A stretch of 64,000 nucleotides of DNA, taken from contig NC_070617.1 in assembly GCF_027172205.1 (NCBI RefSeq), forward strand, positions 1,309,501 to 1,373,500, in the 5' to 3' direction. The stretch comes from Podarcis raffonei (Eukaryota; Chordata; Lepidosauria; Squamata; Lacertidae). Both the position numbers and the translations under genes were made by a program. Below are positions 36,440 through 48,273 of this stretch, one piece after another; within the stretch, counting starts at the first letter, position 1; each line of letters begins with the position of its first letter. The notes under the pieces are model-generated. The model saw nothing but the letters and a program-made list of their open reading frames with translations. It had not been told where the DNA came from and did not search any database.

Positions 36440-38345
36440 ACGTTCATAAGTGCACAAGGTTAAACACACATACATCAGGTGGTTCCAGACTCTTTCAGGT
36501 GGTTCACAATTTAGCCGAACCACCTGCTCCATCGGGGCCCAGTATGGGCCACATGATCTCTTGCAATGATTTTGCAAAGTTTTTTGCACATAAAGTCGCT
36601 CAGATTTGGGAAGAGGTAGACTCCACCGTGGGAGCAGGGCCGGGGCGGGAAGAGTGCTAGAGTCCTGTCTAGTCAAGTTGTGTGGGATCAATTCCAATCT
36701 GTTACCTCCAAGGATGTGGACAGGCTGCTTGGATGAGTGAAACTAACCAGCTGTCTCCTTGATCCTTGCCCATCCTGGCTTATAAAAGCTAGCCGGGAAA
36801 GGCTGGGCGATGGGCTCTGTGGGGTGTGTGTGAATGTTTCCCTCTGTGAGGGAGCCTTCCCAGACCTGCTGAAAAAGGCAATTATCAAACTGGTTCTTTA
36901 AAAACCATCTTTAGATGCGGCCAATATGGCCATCTATTATTGCCCAGTCTCAAATCTTCCATTCTTGGGCAAGGTGATTGAGCGAGTGGTGGCTGAACAA
37001 CTCCAGGCACGCCTGGAAGAAGCGGACCATTTGGATCCCTTCCAATCAGGATTCAGGCCTCACCATGGGACTGAAACTGCCTTGGTTGCGCTGGTTGATG
37101 ATCTCCGGCGGGCTAGGGACAAAGGTGAGAGCTAGTTCTGCTGGATCTCTCAGCGGCTTTTGATACCATCAACCATAACATTCTTCTGGACTGTCTAGAG
37201 GGACTGGGAGCTGGGGGCACTGTTATAAGGTGGTTCTGCTCCTTTCTCCTGGGCCGTGTCCAGAAGGTGGTGTGTGTGGGGTGGTGAGTGTTCAGACCCC
37301 TGGGCTCTCACTTGTGGGGTGCCTCAGGGTTCTGTCCTCTGCCCCATGCTTTTCAACATCTACATGCAGCCGCTGGGAGAGATCATCAGGGGGTTTGGGC
37401 TGGGTGTTCATCAGTATGCGGATGATACCCAGCTCTACCTCTCTTTCAAATCGGAACCAGTGAAGGCAGTGAAGGTCCTGTGTGAGTGTCTGGATGAGAT
37501 TGGAGGATGGATGGCGGCTAACATTGAGGTTGAATCCTGACAAGACAGAAGGACTGTTTTGGGGGGACAAGAGGCGGGCAGGTGTGGAGGACTCCCTGGT
37601 CCTGAATGGGGTAACTATGCCCCTGAAGGACCAGGTGCACAGCCTGGGAGTCATTTTGGACTCACAGCTGTCCATGGAGGCACAGCTCAATTCTGTGTCC
37701 AGGGCAGCTGTTTACCAGCTCCATCTGGTACACATGCTGAGACCCTGTCTGCCTGTGGACTGTCTTGCCAGAGTGGTGCATGCTCTGGTTATCTTCCGCT
37801 TGGATTACTGCAATGTGTTCTACGTGGGGCTACCTTTGAAGGTGACCCGGAAACTGCAACTAATCCACAATGTGGCAGCCAGACTGGTGACTGGGAGCGG
37901 CCGCCGAGACCACATAACACTGGTTTTGGAAGACCTACATTGGCTCCCAGTACGTTTCCAAGCACAATTCAAAGTGTTGGTGCTGACCTTTAAAGACCTA
38001 AATGGCCTCGGTCCAGTATATCTGAAGGAGCGTCCTCACCCCCATCCTTCTACCCAGACACTGAGGTCCAGCGCCAAAGGCCTTCTCGCGGTTCCCTCCC
38101 CGCGAGAAGTCAAGTTACAGGGAAACCAGGCAGAGGGCCTTCTCGGTAGTGGCACCCACCAGATGTCAAAGAGAAGAACAACTACCAGATTTTTAGAAGA
38201 CATCGGAAGGCAGCCCTGTTTAGGGAAGCTTTTAATGTTTAATATGCTACTGTATTTTAATATTTTGATGGATGCTGCCCTGAGTGGCTGGGGAAACCCA
38301 GCCAGATGAGTGGGGTATAAATAATAAATTCTATTTTATTCTATT
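36440..38345 (+). mobile_element. L2-type LINE, long 5'-truncated copy
   Basis: Longest L2 copy in the window. Readable reverse-transcriptase blocks include LPFLGKVIERVVAEQLQARL, DPFQSGFRPHHGTETALVAL, LLDLSAAFDTINH, GVPQGSVLCPMLFNIYMQPL and HQYADDTQLYLSF (the FADD-type catalytic motif here reads YADD). LRLNPDKTEGLFWG, HALVIFRLDYCNVFYVGLPL and the GCTGGGGAAACCCAGCC end follow. Frames change several times, so it is inactive. This copy defines the family of the shorter fragments elsewhere in the window. Confidence 0.92.
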
Positions 38346-38439
38346 CTACATAAACCACATGCCTTAAATAGTACAGGAGAGAAATCCTGAAGCCATCTTG
38401 ACTCTTAATGGCCCCAAATATTTCCTCTGCAGAAGGAAA

Positions 38440-38925
38440 TGTCTTGGAAATACCTCTCCCAATAGTTCTTTTCACTTACAGATCCTTCAAATCCTGTCCA
38501 AAGGGCATATTGTGTGTATGAATAGGATAAGTCTGTGAACTGGATTAAAGAACTAAGGTATTGCTAAGGTATTTACTATTTCAACAGCATGGCCCAGACT
38601 GGCCAAGGTGAGGGCAACCAGCAAACCTTATCAGATTATCTTGACAAATGGGAGACAAGCTGCGCTCTCGGATTTCTGTTGTAGACCACCTCTTTCTGTG
38701 ATGCTTTTGGGTGATCTTTGGCTAAGGGACTGCAAAATTTCTAATGTATTTAAAAGCTGTGACACACCTTTGTTCTGAGTCCTCACCTTCTTGTGGGGGG
38801 TGGGGGGGACTCTGTTTCAACAGACAAATAAAGGTCTGCCTTGCTTTTCTTCTCCTGGTTCTTGCCTCCACTCATGTTTCTTTGACAGATAACCCCAATT
38901 TTTTCTACAACAGTATATAAGTGCT
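38440..38925 (+). mobile_element. Possible solitary LTR (endogenous retrovirus fossil)
   Basis: A TATTTAAAAGC-type TATA motif near 38748 is followed about 80 bp on by AATAAAGGTCTGCCTTGC and a T-rich stretch, the usual U3-R-U5 order of a retroviral LTR. No internal genes are seen. The left edge is uncertain; it looks like an old solo or partial LTR. Confidence 0.4.
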
Positions 38926-39061
38926 CAACTTACATTGGTATTGTGGGTGCTGCATAAAGAACTCGTTTATGTGGGAACAGGAGGCTAGATTAGATGGACT
39001 CCCAGTCTGATCCAGCAAGGCCTGTTGGGTAATATAACTGGGTAACAGGTAGTTTATCATC

Positions 39062-39190
39062 CAGCTGGATAGTTCAGTTGGTTAGAGCATGGTGCTGATA
39101 AAGTCTGGGTCACAGGTTCGATCCCTGCATGGGACAGTTGCATCTTCCTGCATATTCCCTCCCAACCCTACAATTATCTGATTCTAAGGA
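39062..39190 (+). mobile_element. Short tRNA-derived SINE
   Basis: Starts with a tRNA-like head: TAGTTCAGTTGGTTAGAGCA (A box-like) and GGTTCGATCCC (B box), then ACCCTACAATTATCTGATTC at the 3' end. The head is not a sound tRNA cloverleaf. Confidence 0.65.
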
Positions 39191-39690
39191 AACCTCAATG
39201 CTACCAATACATTTCTGCTCTGAAGAAACCACACATAATATAGGCAAGAGCAACATTTCTCTACTTAAATGTCCACTTCAGAAAACAATGTGACTATCTA
39301 GCCTTTGTAAAATAATTCACCAAGATAAGGAGCTTGGCCAGTAACTCACAAAACTACACCTGCAAGTTCGGCTCCCATCATATGGGAAACTTGGTAAAAA
39401 TGTTTCATTTTGGCAGACATAGTGATCACACATATGAAATAACATGAGTTTGGGGAGGTGTATGCCCCCTTTTAGATGAAAACAGAAGGAAGACTGCTTT
39501 ATGTTGGACAACTGCTCTTAAAAAAAAGGTTTTAACACAGTTCTACATATAAATATATTGCACAATGATTTTTATTTGAAAGACTCATTTTTGAATACCT
39601 CATTTTTCTTGTAGATGAGAAAATTATGCTGAGTTAAACATGTTTTCTTTCTCATGTCTCAGAGAACCTAGAAGTCTGAGTAGTGATTAT

Positions 39691-39780
39691 TTCCCCTCTA
39701 ATTACCAGGTTAACTGTGATTACATTTTCTCCAATTCCCTGTTGACCTCTAGTGGGCACTAGCAAAATTACAAAACAACA
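39691..39780 (+). promoter_or_regulatory. Distal V2R upstream module, gene C
   Basis: CCCTCTAATTACCAGGTTAA, CTGTGATTACATTTTCTCC, TCTAGTGGGCACTAGCAAAA. This is a second copy of the module about 360 bp upstream of the proximal one at 40051-40140. Confidence 0.45.
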
Positions 39781-40050
39781 GTGAAATATATTTGTATTAT
39801 TTCCTGTGCCACTTAGAACTAAGGCTAGAAACAGACACAACTTTATCAGTCTGTTTCCTGCAACTTCACACTGCATAATATTTGCTTGAATCAGTTCCAT
39901 ACCAAGGGAGTTGAAATTAGGTCCCATGGAAATCAAGGTGACAAAGTATGAATCATTTAAGTCCCTTTCAATTTAGTAGGCACTATATTCAATTAGGCAT
40001 GATCACCCGAACATTTTCATGGAGAAGCTGCAGTTCTGAATAAGTTTATT

Positions 40051-40140
40051 ATCTCCTCTGTAATTATCAAATTAACTATTATTTATTCTCTTTGTTTTCA
40101 AAGTTCCTGGGGAGTGCCCATGGCCACGAGTAAAACTGTC
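40051..40140 (+). promoter_or_regulatory. Proximal V2R upstream module, gene C
   Basis: TCTCCTCTGTAATTATCAAA, TTAACTATTATTTATTCTC, GTTCCTGGGGAGTGCCCATG, AGTAAAACTG. It lies about 205-295 bp upstream of the gene C ATG, the spacing seen in the other V2Rs. Confidence 0.5.
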
Positions 40141-40344
40141 TGTTGGCACTGAACAAACCATCCATATCCCTTTGCACTATTCAGAAAAGAGAAAAAGACA
40201 GGCAGAAATCTGTCATTCTGAAATGCAAATCGTCACATCTGCTGAATAAGCAGCCATTTGAATCTAATTCCAGGATTCACAGCTCCTTAAAAAGCAATCC
40301 TGGAATAGGTGAAATTCTTTCTAGAAATCAGATTTTAATAGAAA

Positions 40345-43300
40345 ATGATGGTGTTAGTTGTGCTAATATTTGTGCTATTGCCTCAAGCAGTGTGCAAGCT
40401 TCCAAATGCTAAATGTAGTATCAGGGACCCTCTTCCTATTCTCCACAAGTATTATCAGCCTGGAGATCTCAATATCGCTGGCATTTCTTCGCAAAACTTT
40501 GTGTTTTCAAGTCCAATGACATTTGAAAAACCTCCCTCTACTGAGCTCTTTGGTGATATCATGTAAGGAGTTTATAAAATGTACCTGTTCTGATAAAATT
40601 ATTGCAAGCATGGCTTTGTGGATAAGCATTTACATTCACCACAATCTTCTTTCGAATTGTCTGTTGTGGGGTAATCTATTTCCTTATCTGCTATAACTTG
40701 TTCTATATAATACAAGGTGCAATAACTGTCCTCCTCAAGAATTGGGTCAGTCCTATATTTGCACTTCTGAACTAACTGCCTGGAACGGCCTATTAAATTG
40801 TAGGGGAATGATATTTTAAACTGCATTGTCTGTCAGATATTCTAGATTGGATAACAATTTACAGGCAATTATTACCATCCTGGTTTATCATCCTGGTACT
40901 TTCAGTATATCTTCTTTTGTTAAATATATGGTATCTGATGATTTCAAAAATTGGAATAGACCTGATTTAAGCAATACAAAGCCTCCCAAATTTCTATTCT
41001 ACCTTGGCCTTCTTTAGCCTCTACCAAGAGCCATTATTAGATGCATATTGAGAAGAGTAAAGGAGATAAATTGCCAGTGGATGCATGACCACAGTCAACT
41101 GACTCTTTCCTGTATATGAGCTGTAATACATAGCTTGATGAAATGCCACATTGTATTGAAATGTGGCCCATATAATCTGCAGCAGATGCACCATTTTGTA
41201 ACTCTCCTTACAGGGTACTGACCCAGCTCTACCAGCACATCGTGGCCTTGGCATTTGCTGTAAGGGAAATCAATTTAAACCCTCGACTCTTACCCAACAT
41301 CACTCTGGGCTTCCAGATCTATAATAGCCAGTTCAGTGCAAGCGCAACCTATCAAGCTGCAATGGAACTTCTCTCGACTCAGGAAAGATTAATCCCAAAC
41401 TACAAGTGTGACACCCGGAGCAATCCAGTAGCAGTCATCGGGGGACCTGATTCCACTGTCTGCCTCCAAATGGCAACCATCTTGAGCAACTACAAGATGC
41501 CACAGGTAAGCTTTGCTCATGAGCAGGATATAGAGCAAACCACGGGGTGCTTCTCTTGCTTTATAGATGTGGTTTGGAGGTTAAAATGGATGTGGCTGAA
41601 ATCACACTGGAAGCCTTGCAGGGAAACTTGACTATGGGGAGAATGTCTACATTATCTCAGGTCCATTCAGCATAAATAGAGATTTCTGTTTTAGAGCCTA
41701 TATATACCTTTATCTTAATTTTGTTTTTTTAAAAAATATTCCCAGTCTTCAGACGGTGGTGAGTGTCTGTACCTTTGGGCCACTACAAGCAATAGCACTT
41801 CCCCCCATCGTGAGTTGGTGGGACAGCTGTGTATGTTCCAAGAGGTGTCAGGTCTCATCACAGACATGCCTTAGCGGCAAGACTGATGGATCCCTTCTAT
41901 TTCTGAAGCACACCCATGTGGATTTTGAGAGGGCCTTTTTTGCACAACCCAAGGGGCATGCTGGAGGCTACACAAGAGAGACAAGAAGTCCTGTTGCATG
42001 AGCAGCAAACCCCTTTGGCATTGATTGATGCTACCATCAGAGTTTAAGATGAGGTTAGATTGGCAGAAGGTTCAAAAGAAAATGCCGATGCTTCTTAGGT
42101 GATATTTTGTGGGAAGCATTATGATTTAGTAGTACAGTACCTGTCTTGCCAGAGATACACACATCTACCTACATGATCATGATAATATGAGAACTTACTG
42201 TTTTATTTTAATGTTTCTTCAGCTTGCATATGGTTCCGCACCAGTCCTGCATACTGAAAACCAAGGTGCTTTCATCCAACAGATGTTCCCAAATGGGACT
42301 CACCAATATATGGGGATTCTCCAGTTACTTCTTCATTTCAGGTGGACATGGATTGGGGTGGTTTATCTGGATGATGACAACGGAGAGAGGTTTGTGCAGA
42401 ATGTGCTTCCCATCTTCTCCGAAAAAGGCATCTGCTTTGCCTTCATAGAAAGTTTACCAAGACAAGGATCCTCCAGTGCTTTTGGTGAAATTGTGGGCAA
42501 GGGGATCAACATGACTGTGGGAATCATGGCAAGCACTGCCAGTGTGGTGGTTGTGCATGGTGAAATTCAGACCATGCTTGTCTTGAGGATGTTGATCCAG
42601 TTTTGGGAATTCAGTCATGGCCTAAAGAATGCAAAACTCCTGGTTATGACAGCTCAAATGGATTTCACATCATTTCATTTGCAAAGACAGTGCGATATCG
42701 ACTTCATCCATGGTGCTCTGTCTTTTGCAGTTCACTCTAAAGGACTGTTAGGATTCCATAAATTTATTCAGAACAGGAGCCCCATTTCAGAAAAAGAAGA
42801 CAAATTTCTTAGAGTATTCTGGGAACATACATTTACCTGTCTTCTCCCTGACACCAAAGTAGACATGGCAAATGAGGAATTCTGCACAGGAAACGAGAAG
42901 CTAGACACTCTTCCAGCATCAGTTTTTGAAATGAGTGCAACTGCTCACAGTTACAACATCTACCTGGCTGTTTTTGCTATAGTTCATGCCCTGCAATCCA
43001 TGGATTTCTCCAATTTCAAAAAGAAAGCAGTTGCAGGAGGACAGAGAAAGAAGTTTCTCATCAAACTGCAATGGCAGGTAAAATGCAAAGAGAAGTGTGG
43101 TCCCTCTCTGTGCCAAGTCTGGATTTAGGGCAGCTGCAAACTTTCAGTTTCTCACTGATCCATTTTTCAACTTGTTTTCTGGTGTTTCTTGCTCACAGTA
43201 AACACATTAAACACTGGTTTAGCAACCCTTCTTTCTTTCAGGACCAAGACGTGCAGTGGCCTCTAATTTGAATGCACAATATCTCCCTTTTACTAGATAT

Positions 43301-46300
43301 TTGGCCATCCAAGTTTCTTGGAGCACGATAAAGTCAAATGCTTGATGAAATAGTTATCCAGACTTCTGGGCACGTAGGTGAACAGGCCTGCCATGTTCCA
43401 GGAGACATTTTTGGGGGTCATAAGTGCCCAATGAGCAAGCTGGTCTTTGCACCTTCATACTGTTTGGTTAATGTCACTGTGGCTAAAGTTTGTTTTTCAT
43501 GTTGGTGAACTCCACAATACGCAGAAAAAGCACATATTTCTAATAGTATAAGAAAGCAACCCCACACAAACCGAAGCATGCTCAGTAATAATAATTATAT
43601 GGAGTAGCTCCAGAAGACAAAGAACATGGTGGAACAAGGGTGTTTGCCCTGCTTGAGCCCATAGTACCAAAGAGGAGAACATCAGTGGCTTCCTGCTTGG
43701 AACAATGAACTGCCACATCTTGTACTGATCATTTAAAGAGCCCATTAATCCTAGTTTGAAGTGTGTTGTATTATTGCCTTGCTTCTCTCTTAAGCTCTCT
43801 CTCTCTCTCTCTCTCTTTAACTCTTCCCTTTAGCTCCAACGTTTTCTACGAAATGTTTCCTTTAACAACAGTGCTGGGGAAAAGGTTTCATTTGATCAAC
43901 ATGGGGCCTTACAATCTGGATTTGATATTATAAATTGGGTCACATTCCCAAATCAATCTTTTCTTAGAGTCAGAGTTGGAAGCATAGACCCAGATGCTCC
44001 CCAAGCATTCACTATTGATGAGGATGCCATTGTATGGCCTAATATCTCTTACCAGGTAAGGATCCATGAAACTTTTCAGGGGGTGCCCATTATTTCCCCA
44101 AAGTTTAAAAAGCGGTTTATTCTTCAGAATTGGAACCAACTTTGCCTCTTTGAGAGCCAGTGTGGTGTAGTGGTTAAGAGTGGTGGTCTCATAATCTGGT
44201 GAACCGGGTTTGATTCCCTGCTCATCCACATGCAGCTGCTGGGTGACCTTGGGCTATTCACACTTCTTTGAAGTCTCTTCAGCCCCACTCACCTCACAGA
44301 GTGTTTGTTGTGGGGGAGGAAGGGAAGGAGAATGTTAGCCGCTTTGAGACTCCTTCGGATAGTGATAAAGAGGGATATCAAATCCAAACTCTTCTTCCTC
44401 TTCTTCTTCTCTTTCTCATGTCAGCTAGATGAGGCTCGTTTATCTTAAGCACAACCAAGGTGGAAGTTCAATCAGTCCTACTGCATAGAAAGTAACTCCT
44501 AAGACTCAGGCAGATTTATTATGCCATGCCAACATCAATCTCGTTCTCAGCTGTAGATTAAACTATATCATTTGTTGTTGTTTAGTCGCTTAGTCATGTC
44601 CGACTCTTCGTGACCCCATGGACCAGAGGACGCCAGGCACTCCTGTCTTCCACTCCCTCCCACAGTTTGGTCAAACTCATGCTGGTAGCTTTGAGAACAC
44701 TATCCAACCATCTCGTCCTCTGTCCTCCCCTTCTCCTTGCACCCTCCATCTTTCCCAACATCAGGGTCTTTTCCAGGGAGTCTTCTCTTCTTATGAGGTG
44801 GCCAAAGTCTTGGAGCCTCAGCTTCAGGATCTGTCCTTCCAGTGAGCACTCAGGGCTGATTTCCTTCAGAATGGATCAGTTTGATCTTCTTGCAGTCTAT
44901 GGGACTCTCTAGAGTCTCCTCCACCACCAGAATTCAAAAGCATCAATTCTTCAGCGATCAGCCTTCTTGATGGTCCAGCTCTCACTTCCATACATCACTA
45001 CTGGGAAAACCATAGCTTTTACTATATCACACAAACTATCTAAAGCTATTTTTTGAATGTTAAAATATTCTGTGCTTTATTTTATGGACAGTCGCTTCCC
45101 ATTTCTCTGTGCAATGACAATTGTCATCCAGGTTATAGAAAGGGCAAGAAGGAGGGGAAGCCATCTTGCTGCTATGAATGCCTTCCATGTCCAGAAGGAA
45201 AGATTTCCGACCAGAAGGGTAAGCATGATAATGTATCAAGTTCTCCGAAGTATTGCATGTAGTCCACTGGATGCATGTCGGGCTGACACTCATTTGTCTA
45301 ATGATTCTATATAAATGTTTGTAGTTCAGTTTTCCATATATTTTCCTACAGATTTTTGGATTAGAACTATATAACAAAGCTCAGAAAAAAGTGAATTCTG
45401 AAGGTTAACAGTTTTTTCAGTTCTTGTATTATTTCAGGAAGAATGAATAGGCAATTTTTATTGGAGATGCTAATATTGATCAGTTTGAAGTGAATGGATA
45501 CATGAAAACAAAGTCCTTTTGGAATAAACTAGTTTGGTGGCTAACACCCCAGAGGACAGGATCACACTTCAAAATGACCTTGACAGATTAGAGAACTGGG
45601 CCAAAACAAACAAGATGAATTTTAACAGGGAGAAATGTAAAGTATTGCACTTGGGCAAAAAAAATCAGAGGCACAAATACAAGATGGGTGACACCTGGCT
45701 TGAGAGCAGTACATGTGAAAAGGATCTAGGAGTCTTGGTTGACCACAAACTTGACATGAGCCAACAGTGTGACGCGGCAGCTAAAAAAGCCAATGCAATT
45801 CTGGGCTGCATCAATAGGAGTATAGCATCTAGATCAAGGGAAGTAATAGTGCCACTGTATTCTGCTCTGGTCAGACCTCACCTGGAGTACTGTGTCCAGT
45901 TCTGGGCACCACAGTTCAAGAAGGACACTGACAAACTGGAACGTGTCCAGAGGAGGGCAACCAAAATGGTCAAAGGCCTGGAAACGATGCCTTATGAGGA
46001 ATGGCTATGGGAGCTGGGCATGTTTAGCCTGGAGAAGAGGAGGTTAAGGGGTGATGTGATAGCCATGTTCAAATATATAAAAGGATGTCACATAGAGGAG
46101 GGAGAAAGGTTGTTTTCTGCTGCTCCAGAGAAGCGGACACGGAGCAATGGATCCAAACTACAAGAAAGAAGATTCCACCTAAACATTAGGAAGAACTTCC
46201 TGACAGTAAGAGCTGTTTGACAGTGGAATTTGCTGCCAAGGAGTGTGGTGGAGTCTCCTTCTTTGGAGGTCTTTAAGCAGAGGCTTGACAACCATATGTC

Positions 46301-48273
46301 AGGAGTGCTCTGATGGTGTTTCCTGCTTGGCAGGGGGTTGGACTCGATGGCCCTTGTGGTCTCTTCCAACTCTATGATTCTAGGATTCTAGCATCAAACT
46401 GAAATGATTTATGGAGGAAAGGGTCATTCCGTTTGAGTTGTAATACAGATTTCGTTTAATTCCCACTGAAATGGGACTGCCTGTTTGTTTTGGTGAAAGG
46501 TCTTAATTCGAAAATTCAGTTGAGGCAAAGAACAGCAAGAAGAGCTTTCTGTGAGCTTTAAGTGAGTTGATAATTAACTGGCTATTGTTCTCTAGCATCT
46601 AACGTGTGAGTGGTTAACATTAGATCAAGGGTTTTTGGTGGCAAATCTCCGTTTTGAAGGGAGTTGCCTTTGGGACTGAAATGGGACTGCCTTTTTGCAT
46701 TGGTGAAAGGGCTTAACTCAAAGATTCCATTGAAGCCAAAGAACAGTAAGAAGAGCTCTCTCTGAGCTTTAACTGAGTTGATAATTAACTGGTTGTTGTT
46801 CTCTAGCAGCTAACATGTGAGTGATTAACATTAGATCATGTGACAAAGGCTTTTGGTTGCAAATCTCCATTTTGAAGGGAGTTGCCTTTGGGTTTCTTTG
46901 TTCTCAAAGTGATGGTTAAGAGAATACAGACTGATATGTGTAATGTAGGCAGCCCTGGAGGCAGCCCTGTTCCGGGAAGTTTTTAATGTGTGACATTTTA
47001 GTGTATTTTTGATCTTTGTTGGAAGCCACCCAGAGTGGCTGGGGACCCCAGCCAGATGGATGGGGTACAAATAATAAATTATTATTAGTAGTAGTACAGC
47101 AGCTGCATTTTATGCCACTTGACTAAAACAAAATAAATGTTTTGATATATACATCCAGGCAAGATGGCAGCAGAGGCATTACTCCCATTTTATCATGGAC
47201 AAAAAGCAGCACTGGTATTTCCTTGTGCCACTGAGCTCTTAGCATTTGACTGCAATGTACTGTATCATGTTTTGACCTATTTGCCTTCATTGGGGTTTTT
47301 CCAATATCAAAGCATGTACAACAAAATGAAATGTGTTTGAAAACTACATTTTCTTTTTTCAGACCTGGATGCCTGCTTCCAATGTCCAGATGGACAATAT
47401 CCAAACAATGACCAGGATTCATGTATTCCAAAATATATAACCTTCTTGTCCTATGAGGAAAGATTGGGCCTCAGTTTGGCTCTTCTTGCTCTCTCCTTGT
47501 CGTTCATCACAGCTTTGGTGCTGGGAATCTTCATTATGCACAGGGACACTCCCATCGTCAAAGCCAACAACCGGAGCCTCACCTACACTCTCCTCATCTC
47601 CCTCACGCTCTCCTTCCTTTGTGCTTTGCTCTTCATTGGCCAACCTGAGAAGGCAACCTGCCTCCTCCAACAACTTGCTTTTGGCTTCATATTTACTGTG
47701 GCTGTATCAAGTGTGCTGGCTAAAACCATCATTGTTGTCATAGCTTTCCGGGCCACCAAGCCAGGGTCTAAAATGAGAAAATGGGTGGGGAAACACCTGG
47801 CCACCTCAATTGTTCTTTCCTGCTGCCTGATTCAAGCCATTATTTGTACTGTGGGGTTGTCAATCTCTCCTCCATTCCCATATTTGGACATGCACACAAT
47901 GCGTGATGCAATTGTACTGCAATGTAGTGAAGGTTCACCTCTCATGTTCTACTCTGTGCTGGGCTTCTTGGGCTTCCTAGCCATTGTCAGCTTCAGTGTG
48001 GCTTTCCTAGCCAGGAACTTGCCTGACAGTTTTAATGAAGCCAAGTTTATCACCTTCAGCATGCTGGTTTTTTGCAGTGTGTGGTTGTCCTTTGTTCCCA
48101 CCTACCTGAGTACTAAGGGGAAGTACATGGTGGCTGTGGAGATCTTCTCAATCTTGTCCTCCAGTGCAGGCTTACTGGTTTGTATCTTTTTCCCGAAAAG
48201 CTATATAATTATGGTGAGGCCTGAGTTGAACAACAGAGAGCAGCTAATACAGAGGAAAAAATCATCATTGTAA
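40345..48273 (+). CDS. V2R gene C, complete six-exon receptor (874 aa)
   Basis: Exons: 40345-40562, 41214-41505, 42223-43077, 43834-44055, 45092-45218, 47363-48273, with GT-AG ends and an open joined frame. Two adjacent ATGs (40345, 40348) open signal peptide [17 protein letters not shown]. Exon 3 has [18 protein letters not shown], exon 4 [15 protein letters not shown], and exon 5 CNDNCHPGY and [14 protein letters not shown] (E where nearly all the others have D). Exon 6 has [21 protein letters not shown] and [16 protein letters not shown], and ends SSL*. Relative to genes A, B and E it has Ser for Cys in AVSSVLAKT and MFYSVLGF. It is the paralogue of gene D in a recent segmental duplication: about 25 residues differ of 874, 16 of them in exon 3. 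Vomeronasal receptor by family. Confidence 0.95.
44152..44418 (+). mobile_element. MIR-like tRNA-derived SINE (copy 1)
   Basis: tRNA-like head GTGGTGTAGTGGTTAAGAGT with GGGTTTGATTCCC, then GGTGACCTTGGGCTATTCAC, CTCACCTCACAGAGTGTTTG and GCCGCTTTGAGACTCCTTCG, ending in a CTT-rich tail. It is in intron 4 of gene C. The orthologous position in copy 2 (56274-56540) is also occupied, so insertion predates the duplication. Confidence 0.8.
44571..45020 (-). mobile_element. BovB (RTE) LINE 3' fragment (copy 1)
   Basis: Minus-strand BovB ORF2 C-terminus, 5'-truncated, in intron 4 of gene C and ending only about 70 bp before exon 5. Target duplication ACTATATCA at 44562-44570 and 45021-45029. Also present in copy 2 at 56693-57142. 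Confidence 0.9.
45532..46391 (+). mobile_element. CR1 LINE 3' end, only in copy 1
   Basis: A single open frame of 228 codons reads [78 protein letters not shown] and [17 protein letters not shown], the CR1 ORF2 C-terminus. It ends in the CR1-type ATGATTCTAGGATTCTA tail. It is absent at the matching point of copy 2 (after AATAAACTA at about 57652), so it entered after the duplication or copy 2 lost it in a rearrangement. Confidence 0.92.
46392..46909 (-). repeat. Inverted repeat block, intron 5 of gene C
   Basis: Two tandem units, each holding TTTTGAAGGGAGTTGCCTTT and GAGTTGATAATTAACTGG, that match 57835-58155 in copy 2 only as reverse complement. It begins exactly where the CR1 ends and stops at GTGATGGTTAAGAG, after which the two copies are again collinear. 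The repeat may be LTR-derived; related sequence lies at 23290-23870. Confidence 0.75.
46955..47098 (+). mobile_element. L2-type LINE 3' tail (copy 1)
   Basis: GGCAGCCCTGTTCCGGGAAG to GATGGGGTACAAATAATAAA with a TTA/GTA tail. Matches 58473-58622 in copy 2. Confidence 0.8.

Noticed and set aside
37482-38309. 275-codon open frame as a host gene
   Set aside because: It is the reverse-transcriptase C-terminus of an L2-type LINE ending in the family's usual 3' tail.
39062-39135. Possible tRNA gene (A- and B-box-like motifs)
   Set aside because: The stem pairings are poor and it continues into a SINE body with a 3' tail; it is a tRNA-derived SINE.
44152-44225. Possible tRNA gene in gene C intron 4
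   Set aside because: The tRNA-like head is followed by a MIR-like core and a CTT tail, and the family recurs in the window; it is a SINE.
45534-46220. 228-codon open frame as a host gene
   Set aside because: It is CR1 ORF2 C-terminal coding sequence with a CR1-type tail.
47419-47804. Antisense open frames over the transmembrane exons (also at genes A, B, D, E)
   Set aside because: They are shadows of the constrained V2R coding frame on the other strand and recur at the same position in each paralogue.
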